Shown here piece by piece: positions 1 to 7,903 of a stretch of DNA of 64,000 nucleotides. The DNA is from CAVTWS01 sp963732655. Its GTDB lineage: Bacteria > Actinomycetota > Acidimicrobiia > Acidimicrobiales > SHLQ01. Within the stretch, counting starts at the first letter, position 1; each line of letters starts with the position of its first letter. A model generated the notes under the pieces. It was given only the letters and a program-made list of their open reading frames with translations. It did no database searches and was not told the origin of the DNA. The stretch spans positions 1 to 64,000 of the forward strand of contig CAVTAI010000003.1 of the NCBI GenBank assembly GCA_963732655.1, read 5' to 3'. A program made the translations under genes and the position numbers.

Positions 1-1377
1 AGGGCTTCCTCGACCGGGTCTTCGGGCGTGGCGATGAGGCCGATGTCCTCGGCCTCGGCGACGGTGAGCTCCTGTTCCTCGGTGGCGCCGAGCGCGAGGC
101 GGAGATCCTTCGCTGCTTCTCCGGTCTGGGAGGAGTGGGCTTCGTCGACGATCACGGCGTAGCGGCGCTGGCCGAGCTCGGCGACCTTGTCGAGGATGAA
201 CGGGAACTTCTGCAGCGTGGTGATCACGATCCGCGACTGCTGCCCGGCAAGCGCGTCGGCGAGCTGACCAGAGTCCGCATCGATCTTCGCGACGACACCA
301 TGGGCGTGCTCGAACTGGTAGATCGTGTCCTGGAGCTGCCGGTCGAGCACGACCCGGTCGGTGATCACGATCACCTTGTCGAACACCTTCGTGTCGGCGG
401 TGTCGTGCAGCGACGACAGCCGGTGCGCAAGCCAGGCGATCGTGTTCGACTTCCCCGACCCTGCCGAGTGCTGCACCAGATACTTCTGCCCGGCGCCGTG
501 GGAGCGGGCGTGCGACGCGAGCGCGAGCACGGCGTCCCACTGGTGCAGACGCGGGAAGATCACCAGCGGCGGGGCCTTCGAACCCTTCGGAGGCTGCTCG
601 ACATGCACGAAACGGGCGAGCAGGTCGAGCCAGGCGTCGCGCTGCCAGATCCGCTCCCACAGGTACGCGGTGCGGTGACCGTTCGGGTTCGCCGGGTTCC
701 CCGCCCACCGGGTCGCCGAGGTTGAACGGCAAGAACCGCGTCGACTCACCAGCGAGGCGGGTGGTCATCGCCACCCGCTCGGTGTCGACCGCGAAGTGCA
801 CCAACGCCCGCCGCGACAACGCCGGCGATACCGGATCGCGATCGGTGCGGTACTGCGCGATCGCGTCTTCGACGCTCTGCCCAGTGAGGGCGTTCTTCAG
901 CTCCGCGGTAGCGACCAGCAGCCCGTTCACGAACAGGCCGAGGTCGATCGTCTTCGTCGAGCCGGCCTGGTAGGCGAGCTGGCGGGTGACGTTCAACCGG
1001 TTCGCCCCGTACAGCCGCACCAGCTCCGGGGTGAGGCCGTGCGCCGGACGGAAGTAGGCCAGGCGGATCGTCACGCCGTGATCGACCACTCCGTGACGCA
1101 GCACGTCGAGCGTGCCCCGCTTGTCGATCTCCGCCGCCAGCCGGGCGACGAACTTCGACTGCGCGCCGGGTAGTCCGCCGTGGAGCTGCTTGAGTCGCTC
1201 CCACGCGTCGGCCTGGGTGGCGCCGATGAACTCGAACAGGTCCTCGGTGTCGATCCCGGTCACCGGGTCGAACGCCGGCGGCCGTGCCTGGCCCGGGCCC
1301 TTGAGGTGGTCGTAGCCGCCGTGCTCCACCAGCCACGTCGCCACGTATTCCTCGAACGCTGCCTCGTTCGGCTTCAC
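1..1377 (-). pseudogene. hsdR: Type I restriction enzyme R subunit (HsdR), N-terminal part, frameshifted and cut by window edge
   Basis: HsdR is the ATP-dependent translocase and nuclease subunit of a type I restriction enzyme. The GTG start at 1377 overlaps the fic stop (GTGA). The N-terminal nuclease domain is visible: an Asp in IDLGLFVNG followed by the AELKN motif, matching the PD-(D/E)xK core. The frame then breaks at 699-706 (minus strand GGGCGGGG), where one surplus base shifts reading. In the new frame the family sequence resumes at once (GNPANPNGHRTAYLWE). It continues with a Walker A motif (HSAGSGKS) near 450 and a DEAH box (IVDEAHSS) near 140, and no stop appears before the window edge. 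Seen: a single indel. It may be a sequencing error in a G-run or real inactivation. The rest of the motor and the C-terminus lie outside the window. Confidence 0.88.
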
Positions 1378-2546
1378 TGCGTGACCTCCTCGGGCAACGA
1401 CGTGGACGGACGGTCCTCGGAGGTGAACAGATCGAGGAACGGCGAGTACCGGTAGATGCGGTTGCGCTTGTGGCCGGTGGTCTCTTCGATGATCCGCATC
1501 GCCACCAGCTTGTCGAGCAGCCCACCGATCGTCGTCGGGGTGCCGCCCACCTGCTCGACCGCGTACTTCACCGTCACCACAGGATGCTCCACCAACAGAT
1601 CGAGCAACGGCACCGCGTAGCGGCCGAGGCTCTCCGCGGCCACGGCTCGCAGTTGGCGGTCGCGCAGGTCGGCGATCGATCCGGCCACCCGCACGGCGTC
1701 GTTTGCGGCGACGGCGACACCGGTGAGGAAAAACCGCAACCAGCCCTCCCAATCGCCCTTGGCGCGGATCGCGCTCAACCGGTCGTAGTACTCGGTGCGG
1801 TTCTGCTTCAAGAACAAGCTCAGATACAGCAGCGGCCGGGTCAGCACCTGCCGCTCCACCAGCACCAGCGTGATCAGCAGCCGGCCGACACGGCCGTTGC
1901 CGTCGAGGAACGGGTGGATCGTCTCGAACTGGGCGTGCGCCAACCCGGCCGTCACCAACGGCGGCTGCGAGTCGTCGTTCAAGAACCGCTCCAGCGCAGC
2001 GAACGATCCGCTCACCTCGTCCGGCGGAGGCGGCACGAACGACGCGTTCTGCAACGTGCACCCGGCCGGGCCGATCCAGTTCTGCGTCCGCCGGAACTTG
2101 CCCGGCGACCGCTCCTGCCCCCGTACCCCGGTCAGCAGCTCCTCGTGCACCTTGCGGATCAGCCGGCCCGACAACGGCAACGAACCCAACAGGTCGAGCC
2201 CGGTGTTCATCGCCCGCACGTAGTTCACGGTCTCGGTGATGTCCGCCGGCTGCGACGCCCCCGGCGCCGCGACCTCGAACGTCAACACGTCATCCAGGCT
2301 CGACTGCGTGCCCTCGATCTGCGAGCTGAGCACCGCCTCCCGCCGCACGTACATCGCCACGAACAGATCCGGGTTCGGCAGACTCCGCGCCAGGCCGTCC
2401 AGCCGCCCGAGCGCCAGATCCGCCTCCGACAACGCCCGCAACAGGTCGGCATCCCACCGCAACGGCGGATCCGGCGGCAGCGGCTTCGGCACGAACGCCC
2501 GATAGCCCGTCACCTGCTTCTCCCACCGGCCCGCCCGCGTGCTCAC
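1374..2546 (-). CDS. Fic family protein with N-terminal inhibitory motif and C-terminal winged helix
   Basis: Fic enzymes usually transfer AMP from ATP to a Ser, Thr or Tyr of a target protein. The catalytic motif HPFLDGNGRVGR is intact near residue 205. A (S/T)xxxE(G/N) inhibitory motif (SSQIEG) near residue 74 precedes it, as in class II, self-inhibited Fic proteins. The last ~80 residues look like a winged helix-turn-helix (VGGTPTTIGGLLDKLVAM, then a basic wing and RYSPF), so the protein may also bind DNA. The open frame reaches GTG 2567, but those codons lie inside the 18-bp palindrome at 2556-2573. I therefore prefer GTG 2546, giving VSTRAGRWEKQ, which is a usual family start. It is followed directly by hsdR in a GTGA overlap and is probably co-transcribed with it. 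Its target is unknown. Confidence 0.9.
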   Translation of the reverse strand: MSTRAGRWEKQVTGYRAFVPKPLPPDPPLRWDADLLRALSEADLALGRLDGLARSLPNPDLFVAMYVRREAVLSSQIEGTQSSLDDVLTFEVAAPGASQPADITETVNYVRAMNTGLDLLGSLPLSGRLIRKVHEELLTGVRGQERSPGKFRRTQNWIGPAGCTLQNASFVPPPPDEVSGSFAALERFLNDDSQPPLVTAGLAHAQFETIHPFLDGNGRVGRLLITLVLVERQVLTRPLLYLSLFLKQNRTEYYDRLSAIRAKGDWEGWLRFFLTGVAVAANDAVRVAGSIADLRDRQLRAVAAESLGRYAVPLLDLLVEHPVVTVKYAVEQVGGTPTTIGGLLDKLVAMRIIEETTGHKRNRIYRYSPFLDLFTSEDRPSTSLPEEVTQ

Positions 2547-2555
2547 GACAGTCTC

Positions 2556-2573
2556 GTTCCAGCCCACTGGAAC
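2556..2573. promoter_or_regulatory. 18-bp perfect-arm palindrome upstream of fic-hsdR
   Basis: GTTCCAGCCCACTGGAAC has 7-bp arms GTTCCAG/CTGGAAC and a 4-bp spacer. It ends 9 bp before the chosen fic start. The same palindrome, differing only in one spacer base, lies at 6483-6500 before hsdM. In both places a TGGAATA sequence sits 22-23 bp further upstream on the minus strand (2597-2603 here). It is likely an operator for a shared dimeric regulator. The regulator is not identified. Confidence 0.65.
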
Positions 2574-2633
2574 AGGCTGCCCAGGCGTGGCCCCGTTATT
2601 CCATGGTTCGCGCTCGTTGCTGGATTAAATGGT

Positions 2634-3186
2634 TCATCGTCCGCGGAGCCTTCGGTTCGCTGCCACGAGGTCGAACACCTCCGGGTCGAACCCGTCTGGC
2701 GCCCAATCGACCAGCTCGTCGTGCTCGGGATCCTTGGGGTCGGCGAGCGCTTCCAGAAGGCGCTCGTAACCCGGGATACCTCCGCAGTCCTCCGGTGGGC
2801 ACGCCCGAGCACCATCGAGACACACCGGGTAGCGCTTGCCCTCGACGGGTGACTCGATCGCCTCGACGACGACGTCGTGCTCCCACCCGTCACCAAAGTC
2901 GTAGTCCCACCGCAACGACGCACCCACCTGCGGCAGCACGTGCTTCACCGTCGCTGCCTTCTCGTTGATCACGTAGTCGGCATCCTCGTCCGGCTCGCCG
3001 AACAAGATCCCTGCCCACGTCGAACATGTGCAGGTGGTAGCCCTCCCAGCCCATCACCCGCTCCAGCGCCTGATTCAGCTTCGGCAGCGGCGTCTCCGAC
3101 CGCACCACCAGCCGCCGCCATACCAGCGGCTCGACGTCACTCAGCGACACCCGCAACACGTGCACCGTCGGCCCGAATGGAATCAC
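2634..3186 (-). pseudogene. Plasmid pRiA4b ORF-3 family protein, frameshifted
   Basis: The two reading-frame pieces together give about 183 residues of the pRiA4b ORF-3-like family, whose function is not established. Piece 1, from GTG 3186, reads VHVLRVSLSDVEPLVWRR and MGWEGYHLHMFDVG. Piece 2 continues with ILFGEPDEDADYVINE, the typical WDYDFGDGWEHDVVVE stretch, and a GGIPGYERLLEALADP segment. The junction is at 3009-3011 (minus strand GGG), where one extra base is present. The start overlaps the hsdS stop by GTGA, so it is the third gene of the hsdM-hsdS transcript. Family members often sit on plasmids and near restriction loci. The frameshift may be a sequencing error or real loss. Confidence 0.75.
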
Positions 3187-4473
3187 GACGCCTCCTCAGC
3201 GATTTCCAGCGCAACGTCGAGCTGACCCGTGACCGCCGCGGTGATCAATGCCTGCTTGCGCTCCTGAAGCAGGCCGATGTGCTGCTCTATCGCATCGACG
3301 GCCTTGTCGATCGCCCGCAGCTGACGCCACGTGCGCTCGACTATTTCGTCTTGCTCTTCGACGGGCGGCAAAGGAATGCGGAGCGCTTCGATGTCCGGCA
3401 TGTAGATCGTCTTGTGCGTCGAACCCATCGCGAGGCGCTCGAGCAGGTCTCGGCGCATCGCTCGAAGACACAGCAGGAGGTAGCGAGGCCGCAGGAGGGG
3501 GCCGCACGTCCACGTGGCGAAGTCCTGGCTCGTCGCCATGTCCCTGCCCATGATCGCCGAGTAGCCAGCTGAGGCAGCGGTTCGACAGAGTACAACCGTC
3601 CCCCTCGGATGCACGGTCGCCGACGAGTTGGCCAGGCCCAACTCACTGATCATCTCCCTGGTGTCGGTGATTTCCTCGATGCGGTCCGAGCGCATCTGAG
3701 CGACCTCTCCGGTTGTGATCCAGGGGATGGTGCAATGGACCCACCACTCGGGATGATCTCGACTCGGCGTGTGTCCGCTGCCCAGGCGGGAGACCATCGT
3801 CAGCTTGGCCGCCTGCCAGTGCCGAGGTAGAGATGCGGCCCACGTCAGCGAAGACTCGAGTTCGGTGCGTTACCGCTCCATCAATCACGCAGTGCAGGGT
3901 TGCCGCTGTACGGCGTTCAACGAGTAGGTCGGCCTGCTTCTGCTTGGCGCGGACCGCTCGGTCGACGCGCTCGTGTCTCGCGATCGAGGAACTCGACGAT
4001 CCTCCGCTGCACCTGAAGCGGGGGTAACGGCGTCGTCAGCGTCTCGATGTCTGGCATGTAGATCGTCTTGTGCGTCGACCCTGCCATCCGCTCCCGTATC
4101 TGTTCTGGCTGCGCTCGCAAGGCGTAGAGCAAGTACCGGGGATCGAGCAGGGGCCACACGTCCACGTCGCGAAGTCCTGACTCGTCGCCATGTCTCCTCC
4201 GAGGATGCAGGAGAACCCAACTGACGCGGTCCGGGAGAGAGCGACGGTGCCGGCTGGGTGGACAACTGCAGCAGAGTTGGCGACACCGAGCGGACTGATC
4301 ATCTCCGAGGTCTGATCGATCACCGTCAGCGTGCCGTCACGCAGCTTGTTGACGTCGGCGAGGGTCAGCCACGGAATCGTGCAGTCGACCCAGTAGTCGG
4401 GCTGCTGCCGACTCGGTGTATGTCCGGAGCCAAGCTTCGCAACGCGACGGATCGGTGTTGCCGGCCAGCTCAT
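3183..4473 (-). pseudogene. hsdS: Type I restriction-modification specificity subunit (HsdS) with twin TRDs, three frameshifts
   Basis: HsdS sets the DNA target of the type I complex through two target-recognition domains (TRDs). The ATG at 4473 overlaps the hsdM stop (ATGA). TRD1 runs from RRVAKLGSGHTPSR to the helix containing EFLDRE. TRD2 runs from MVSRLGSGHTPSR to the stop at 3183. The TRDs share long identical blocks: GSGHTPSR, CTIPW, MATSQDFATWTCGP, GSTHKTIYMPDIE and PLPP. Three indels break the frame. At 4150-4153 a C-run has 4 instead of 5 bases (TRD2 keeps 5). One extra base lies near 3973 and one near 3864. Repaired length is about 430 residues, normal for the family. Three breaks in one gene suggest either a poorly sequenced stretch or a decayed gene; hsdM upstream is intact. 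Confidence 0.85.
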
Positions 4474-6470
4474 TCGGTTACCTCACGGAGCAGGAGTTGG
4501 ATCTCCTCCTCGAGCGCCTTGATGTCGGCGTCGATTTCTCCGAGCGGGCGGGCCTGGACGTACTTGTAGAAGTGGCGAGTGAGAGGGATCTCGTAGCCGA
4601 TCTTCGTCTTGGTGTGGTCGACCCACGCATCGGGCACGTAGAGGTGAACATCGGTGGCCATGTAGTCGTCGATCGCGGTCCGGTATTCGATCGACTCGAG
4701 TCGGCCGTTGACATCGGCCTCGAACACGACCGGGAGGGTGGGGAGCGGGACGTTCTCTCCGTCTCGCAGGTCGGGGTCGGGCTCCGGGTTCCCCTTCCGG
4801 TCGGTGACTGCTGGCGCGTCGGGGTCGGTTATCGCGAGCGCTGCCCATACGGCCTTCGCCTGTGGCGCCGACAGGCCGAACGGCTTCAGCACGGGATCGA
4901 TCGTCTTGACGGCCGTCTTGTGGTCGCTGCTCGACCAGCCGTGCAGCGTCCGCAGTGCGTCGATCAGCTTGGTGCGGTCCTCCTCACCGAGCTTGGACAG
5001 GGGCTTCGCGGTGTCGATGGCTGCGAGGGTGTCGTCGCCGGCCTCCCAACGGAGACGAAGGGGGCGTTCGACTGTGATGCGCATGAACCCGAACGACTCG
5101 TTCGGCAGGATCTTCACCCGGTCGCCCTCGGTGAAGTCGCCGTAGAGGCGAGTGATCTCGGCGATCTGGTCGGCGGAGATCTCCTTGCGCTTCTCGCCGA
5201 GGCTCTTGCGCATCTTCACGAATAGCTCGCGGGCATCGACAAGTTGAACCTTGCCGCGCCGTTCGGGGCTCTTGCGGTTGGTGACGATCCAGAAGTAGGT
5301 GGAGATCCCGGTGTTGTAGAACAGCTGGTCTGGGAGACCGACGACAGCTTCGAGCCAGTCGTTCTCGATGAGCCAGCGGCGGATCTCCGATTCCCCCGAC
5401 CCCGCAGCACCGTTGAACAGCGGGGAGCCATTGAAGACGATCGCCAAGCGAGAGCCGCCCTGCTCGATGGGCTTCATCTTCGAGATCATGTGCTGCAGGA
5501 ACAGGAAGCTGCCGTCGTTGATTCTCGGCAGGCCGGCTCCGAAGCGGCCGGCGAACCCGGCCTTGGCGTGTTCAGTGCGTACGGCGTCTTCGACCTTCTT
5601 CCACTCCACCCCGAACGGCGGGTTGGCGAGCAGGTAGTCGAAGTGGGCGCCCTTGTGGCCATCCTCGCTGAAGGAGTTGCCGTGAGCGATGTGCGAAGCG
5701 TCCTGCCCCTTCAGCATCATGTCCGAGCGGCAGATCGCATAGGTCTCGGCGTTCAGCTCCTGGCCGTAGACCTCGAGCCGCGCTTCCGGGTGGGTGGAGC
5801 GCAGGTAGTCCTCTGCGATCGACAGCATTCCTCCTGTGCCACACGCTGGGTCGAACAGCGTCTTCACCACTCCGGGCTTGGCGAGCAGGTCGTCGTCCTC
5901 GATGAACAGCAATCGAACCATCAGCTGGATCACCTCACGCGGCGTGAAGTGCTCACCAGCGGTCTCATTCGAGAGCTCCGAGAAGCGCCGGATCAACTCC
6001 TCGTACAGGTAGCCCGTCTCGATGTTCGACACGACCCCGGGGTGCAGGTCGATCTCGGCGAACTTCGACACAACCATGTACAGCAGTTTCGAGTTGTCGA
6101 GCCGAGTGATCTGCACGTCGAAGTCGAACTTGTCGATCACGTCCCGAGCGCCGGTCGAGAACCCGGCGATGTAGCCGCGAAGGTTCCCAGCGACGTTGCC
6201 CGGGTCGTCGAGCAGCCGGCGGAAGTCGAGCTTCGAGGTGTTGAAGAACGGCTGCCCGGCGGCGGCTCGCAGGATCGCCTCACGGTCGCCATGCTTGGCG
6301 TGCTCGGCGAGCACCTTCGCCTTGGTCGGCTCCAACACGCAGTCGAGGCGGCGAAGCACGACCAGCGGCAAGATCACCTTGCCGTACTCGGACTGCTTGT
6401 AGTCCCCCCGCAGCAGATCAGCGACCGACCAGATGAACGCCGCATGGTTCTTGATCGTGGCTTCCGACAC
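4470..6470 (-). CDS. hsdM: Type I restriction-modification DNA methyltransferase subunit (HsdM)
   Basis: HsdM transfers a methyl group from S-adenosylmethionine to adenine N6 in the site chosen by HsdS, protecting host DNA. The 666-residue protein has the HsdM N-terminal helical domain (KNHAAFIWSVADLLRGDY; about 1-150). The N6-methyltransferase core follows, with the SAM motif DPACGTGGML near 205 and the catalytic NPPFG near 280. The C-terminal part ends in a helical coiled segment (EIDADIKALEEEIQLLLREV), usual for subunit contact. The frame reaches TTG 6482, but GTG 6470 is preferred: it has GGGGAG four bases upstream, and the result, VSEATIKNH, is a common family start. The gene is the first of a leftward operon and is preceded by the palindrome at 6483-6500. 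It is intact, unlike its partners hsdS and hsdR. Confidence 0.95.
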   Translation of the reverse strand: MSEATIKNHAAFIWSVADLLRGDYKQSEYGKVILPLVVLRRLDCVLEPTKAKVLAEHAKHGDREAILRAAAGQPFFNTSKLDFRRLLDDPGNVAGNLRGYIAGFSTGARDVIDKFDFDVQITRLDNSKLLYMVVSKFAEIDLHPGVVSNIETGYLYEELIRRFSELSNETAGEHFTPREVIQLMVRLLFIEDDDLLAKPGVVKTLFDPACGTGGMLSIAEDYLRSTHPEARLEVYGQELNAETYAICRSDMMLKGQDASHIAHGNSFSEDGHKGAHFDYLLANPPFGVEWKKVEDAVRTEHAKAGFAGRFGAGLPRINDGSFLFLQHMISKMKPIEQGGSRLAIVFNGSPLFNGAAGSGESEIRRWLIENDWLEAVVGLPDQLFYNTGISTYFWIVTNRKSPERRGKVQLVDARELFVKMRKSLGEKRKEISADQIAEITRLYGDFTEGDRVKILPNESFGFMRITVERPLRLRWEAGDDTLAAIDTAKPLSKLGEEDRTKLIDALRTLHGWSSSDHKTAVKTIDPVLKPFGLSAPQAKAVWAALAITDPDAPAVTDRKGNPEPDPDLRDGENVPLPTLPVVFEADVNGRLESIEYRTAIDDYMATDVHLYVPDAWVDHTKTKIGYEIPLTRHFYKYVQARPLGEIDADIKALEEEIQLLLREVTE

Positions 6471-6482
6471 TGCGCTCCCCAA

Positions 6483-6500
6483 GTTCCAGCCCGCTGGAAC
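6483..6500. promoter_or_regulatory. 18-bp palindrome upstream of hsdM
   Basis: GTTCCAGCCCGCTGGAAC has the same 7-bp arms as the site before fic at 2556-2573. On the minus strand it directly precedes the hsdM ribosome-binding site (TTGGGGAG) and the GTG at 6470. A TGGAATA sequence lies 22 bp further upstream (6523-6529). It also lies within the short region shared with the divergent gene starting at 6568, so it could affect both directions. Confidence 0.65.
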
Positions 6501-6567
6501 ACCCAGAGACCGAATGCGAGCCTATTCCAGTCGAGGTGGTCACGCTGGACTTTAAGGTGAAGCGAGG

Positions 6568-7836
6568 ATGGCTGTGGCCCGAACGACGTCTCAGCGGAAA
6601 GCCGGCGTCACACCGCCTTGGCACACTGGGGACGTGGACAACGACCCTGGGGTGGACGACGATGCAGAGGATCAGGGCCGAGGCGACCCGGCGGACGAAC
6701 GCCCCGAGACCGGCGCGCGACGTGGCGGTGCTGTCACCCCCTCCCTCGACGCCTTTGCGTCCATTCAGCGCAGCCTTGCTCGCATCGACCTCGCCGCCAT
6801 CCGAGCGGCTCAGCGTGCCGTTGAGGAGTCGGGTGCCTTGAGGAAGTTCGCCGAGGCGCAGAACGCCGTCGTGGCGAACTTCGCTCGCTCGATCGACTTC
6901 ACCAGAATTGCCGCGGCGGTCCAGGGACTCACTGACGCGGGCGCCACTGCGCAGGCCATGGCAGCCCAGCGGCAGTGGGCCGAGACCCTCGCACAGTCCG
7001 TCGACTTCTCGGCATTGAACAGCGCCGTCGCATCGAGCGCCGTACTGGATTCGTTGGCGCGTACGAGTTCGGCCTTCAGCGAGTCGCTGCGCAAGGAGAC
7101 TGAGCTCTTCTCCCGAATCGCCGAGCGCATCACGTTCGACCTCCCAACGATCGACATGTCGGGCCTGCTCGCTGCCCTCGACCGCTGGATCCCGGTCAAC
7201 CTCCGCCGCGTCGGTGCGCTCGACGCAGTCGCGATGATTGCGCTGGAGGAGGGGCTTCCGCTGAGTTGGGTACCGCGCGCCGAGATCGTGACCGTGCTGA
7301 TCGAGGCCGAAAGCGCAGAGGATCGTGCCCTGATCCTCGCCGACCGCCGTGACGATGTTCTCGACGACTGCGAGGAGGCGGTCGCGTCCGCCGAGCATGA
7401 GTGGGCGGCCCAGTGCAGGAGTGCCATTGGTGCGATGCGAGCCGGCTTCGACGGCCCCGCCCAGTCCCACGCGTCGAACATCATCGACAGCATCGTCCTC
7501 ACCTTCCACGGCAAGAATGGCCGCGAGCATGCAAAGAAGCACGCTCAGGCCGAGCTTGACGATCTCCCACTCCAGCTTGCCGCCGAGAACCTGACCCTTC
7601 GGCCGTTGTTCCGTGCCTTCACGACCTGGTTCCCCGGTTCCGGGATCGACCCGCCCCGCCACTTCTCGCGCCATGCGACGTCACATGCGGTCGGGCACCT
7701 GGGGGTGTTCGCCCCGATGTCCGCTCTGGTGGCGGTGATGCTCGCCACATCACTGACAGTGCAGTACTGGCTGTACTACGGGAGTGACGCTGATCGCTCG
7801 TCAACCGGATCCGAGGCCCTCGACGGTGGCGAGTGA
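6568..7836 (+). CDS. Unrecognised membrane-anchored protein divergent from hsdM
   Basis: I do not recognise this 422-residue protein. It begins with a low-complexity, acidic, probably disordered stretch (residues 1-60). Long alpha-helical regions follow with a loose internal repeat (ARSIDFTRIAAAV and AQSVDFSALNSAV). A globular middle part includes DRWIPVNLRRVGALDAVAMIALEEG. Near the end is a conserved-looking block RHFSRHATSHAVGH, then one hydrophobic segment (about residues 380-402) and an acidic tail. The histidine-rich block beside the membrane segment resembles the N-R-H-x-x-x-H-G type motif found in several phage- and defence-associated unknowns, but this is only a resemblance. It is transcribed away from hsdM, with about 100 bp between the starts that contain the hsdM palindrome. 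Several internal starts are possible. Confidence 0.7.
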   Translation: MAVARTTSQRKAGVTPPWHTGDVDNDPGVDDDAEDQGRGDPADERPETGARRGGAVTPSLDAFASIQRSLARIDLAAIRAAQRAVEESGALRKFAEAQNAVVANFARSIDFTRIAAAVQGLTDAGATAQAMAAQRQWAETLAQSVDFSALNSAVASSAVLDSLARTSSAFSESLRKETELFSRIAERITFDLPTIDMSGLLAALDRWIPVNLRRVGALDAVAMIALEEGLPLSWVPRAEIVTVLIEAESAEDRALILADRRDDVLDDCEEAVASAEHEWAAQCRSAIGAMRAGFDGPAQSHASNIIDSIVLTFHGKNGREHAKKHAQAELDDLPLQLAAENLTLRPLFRAFTTWFPGSGIDPPRHFSRHATSHAVGHLGVFAPMSALVAVMLATSLTVQYWLYYGSDADRSSTGSEALDGGE

Positions 7837-7903
7837 GCTATCGGGGCGGACGATCGCCCTCGATCCTGCGTCCGAGGTTGTGGAGTCTGGAAGTCGCGCA
7901 GCT

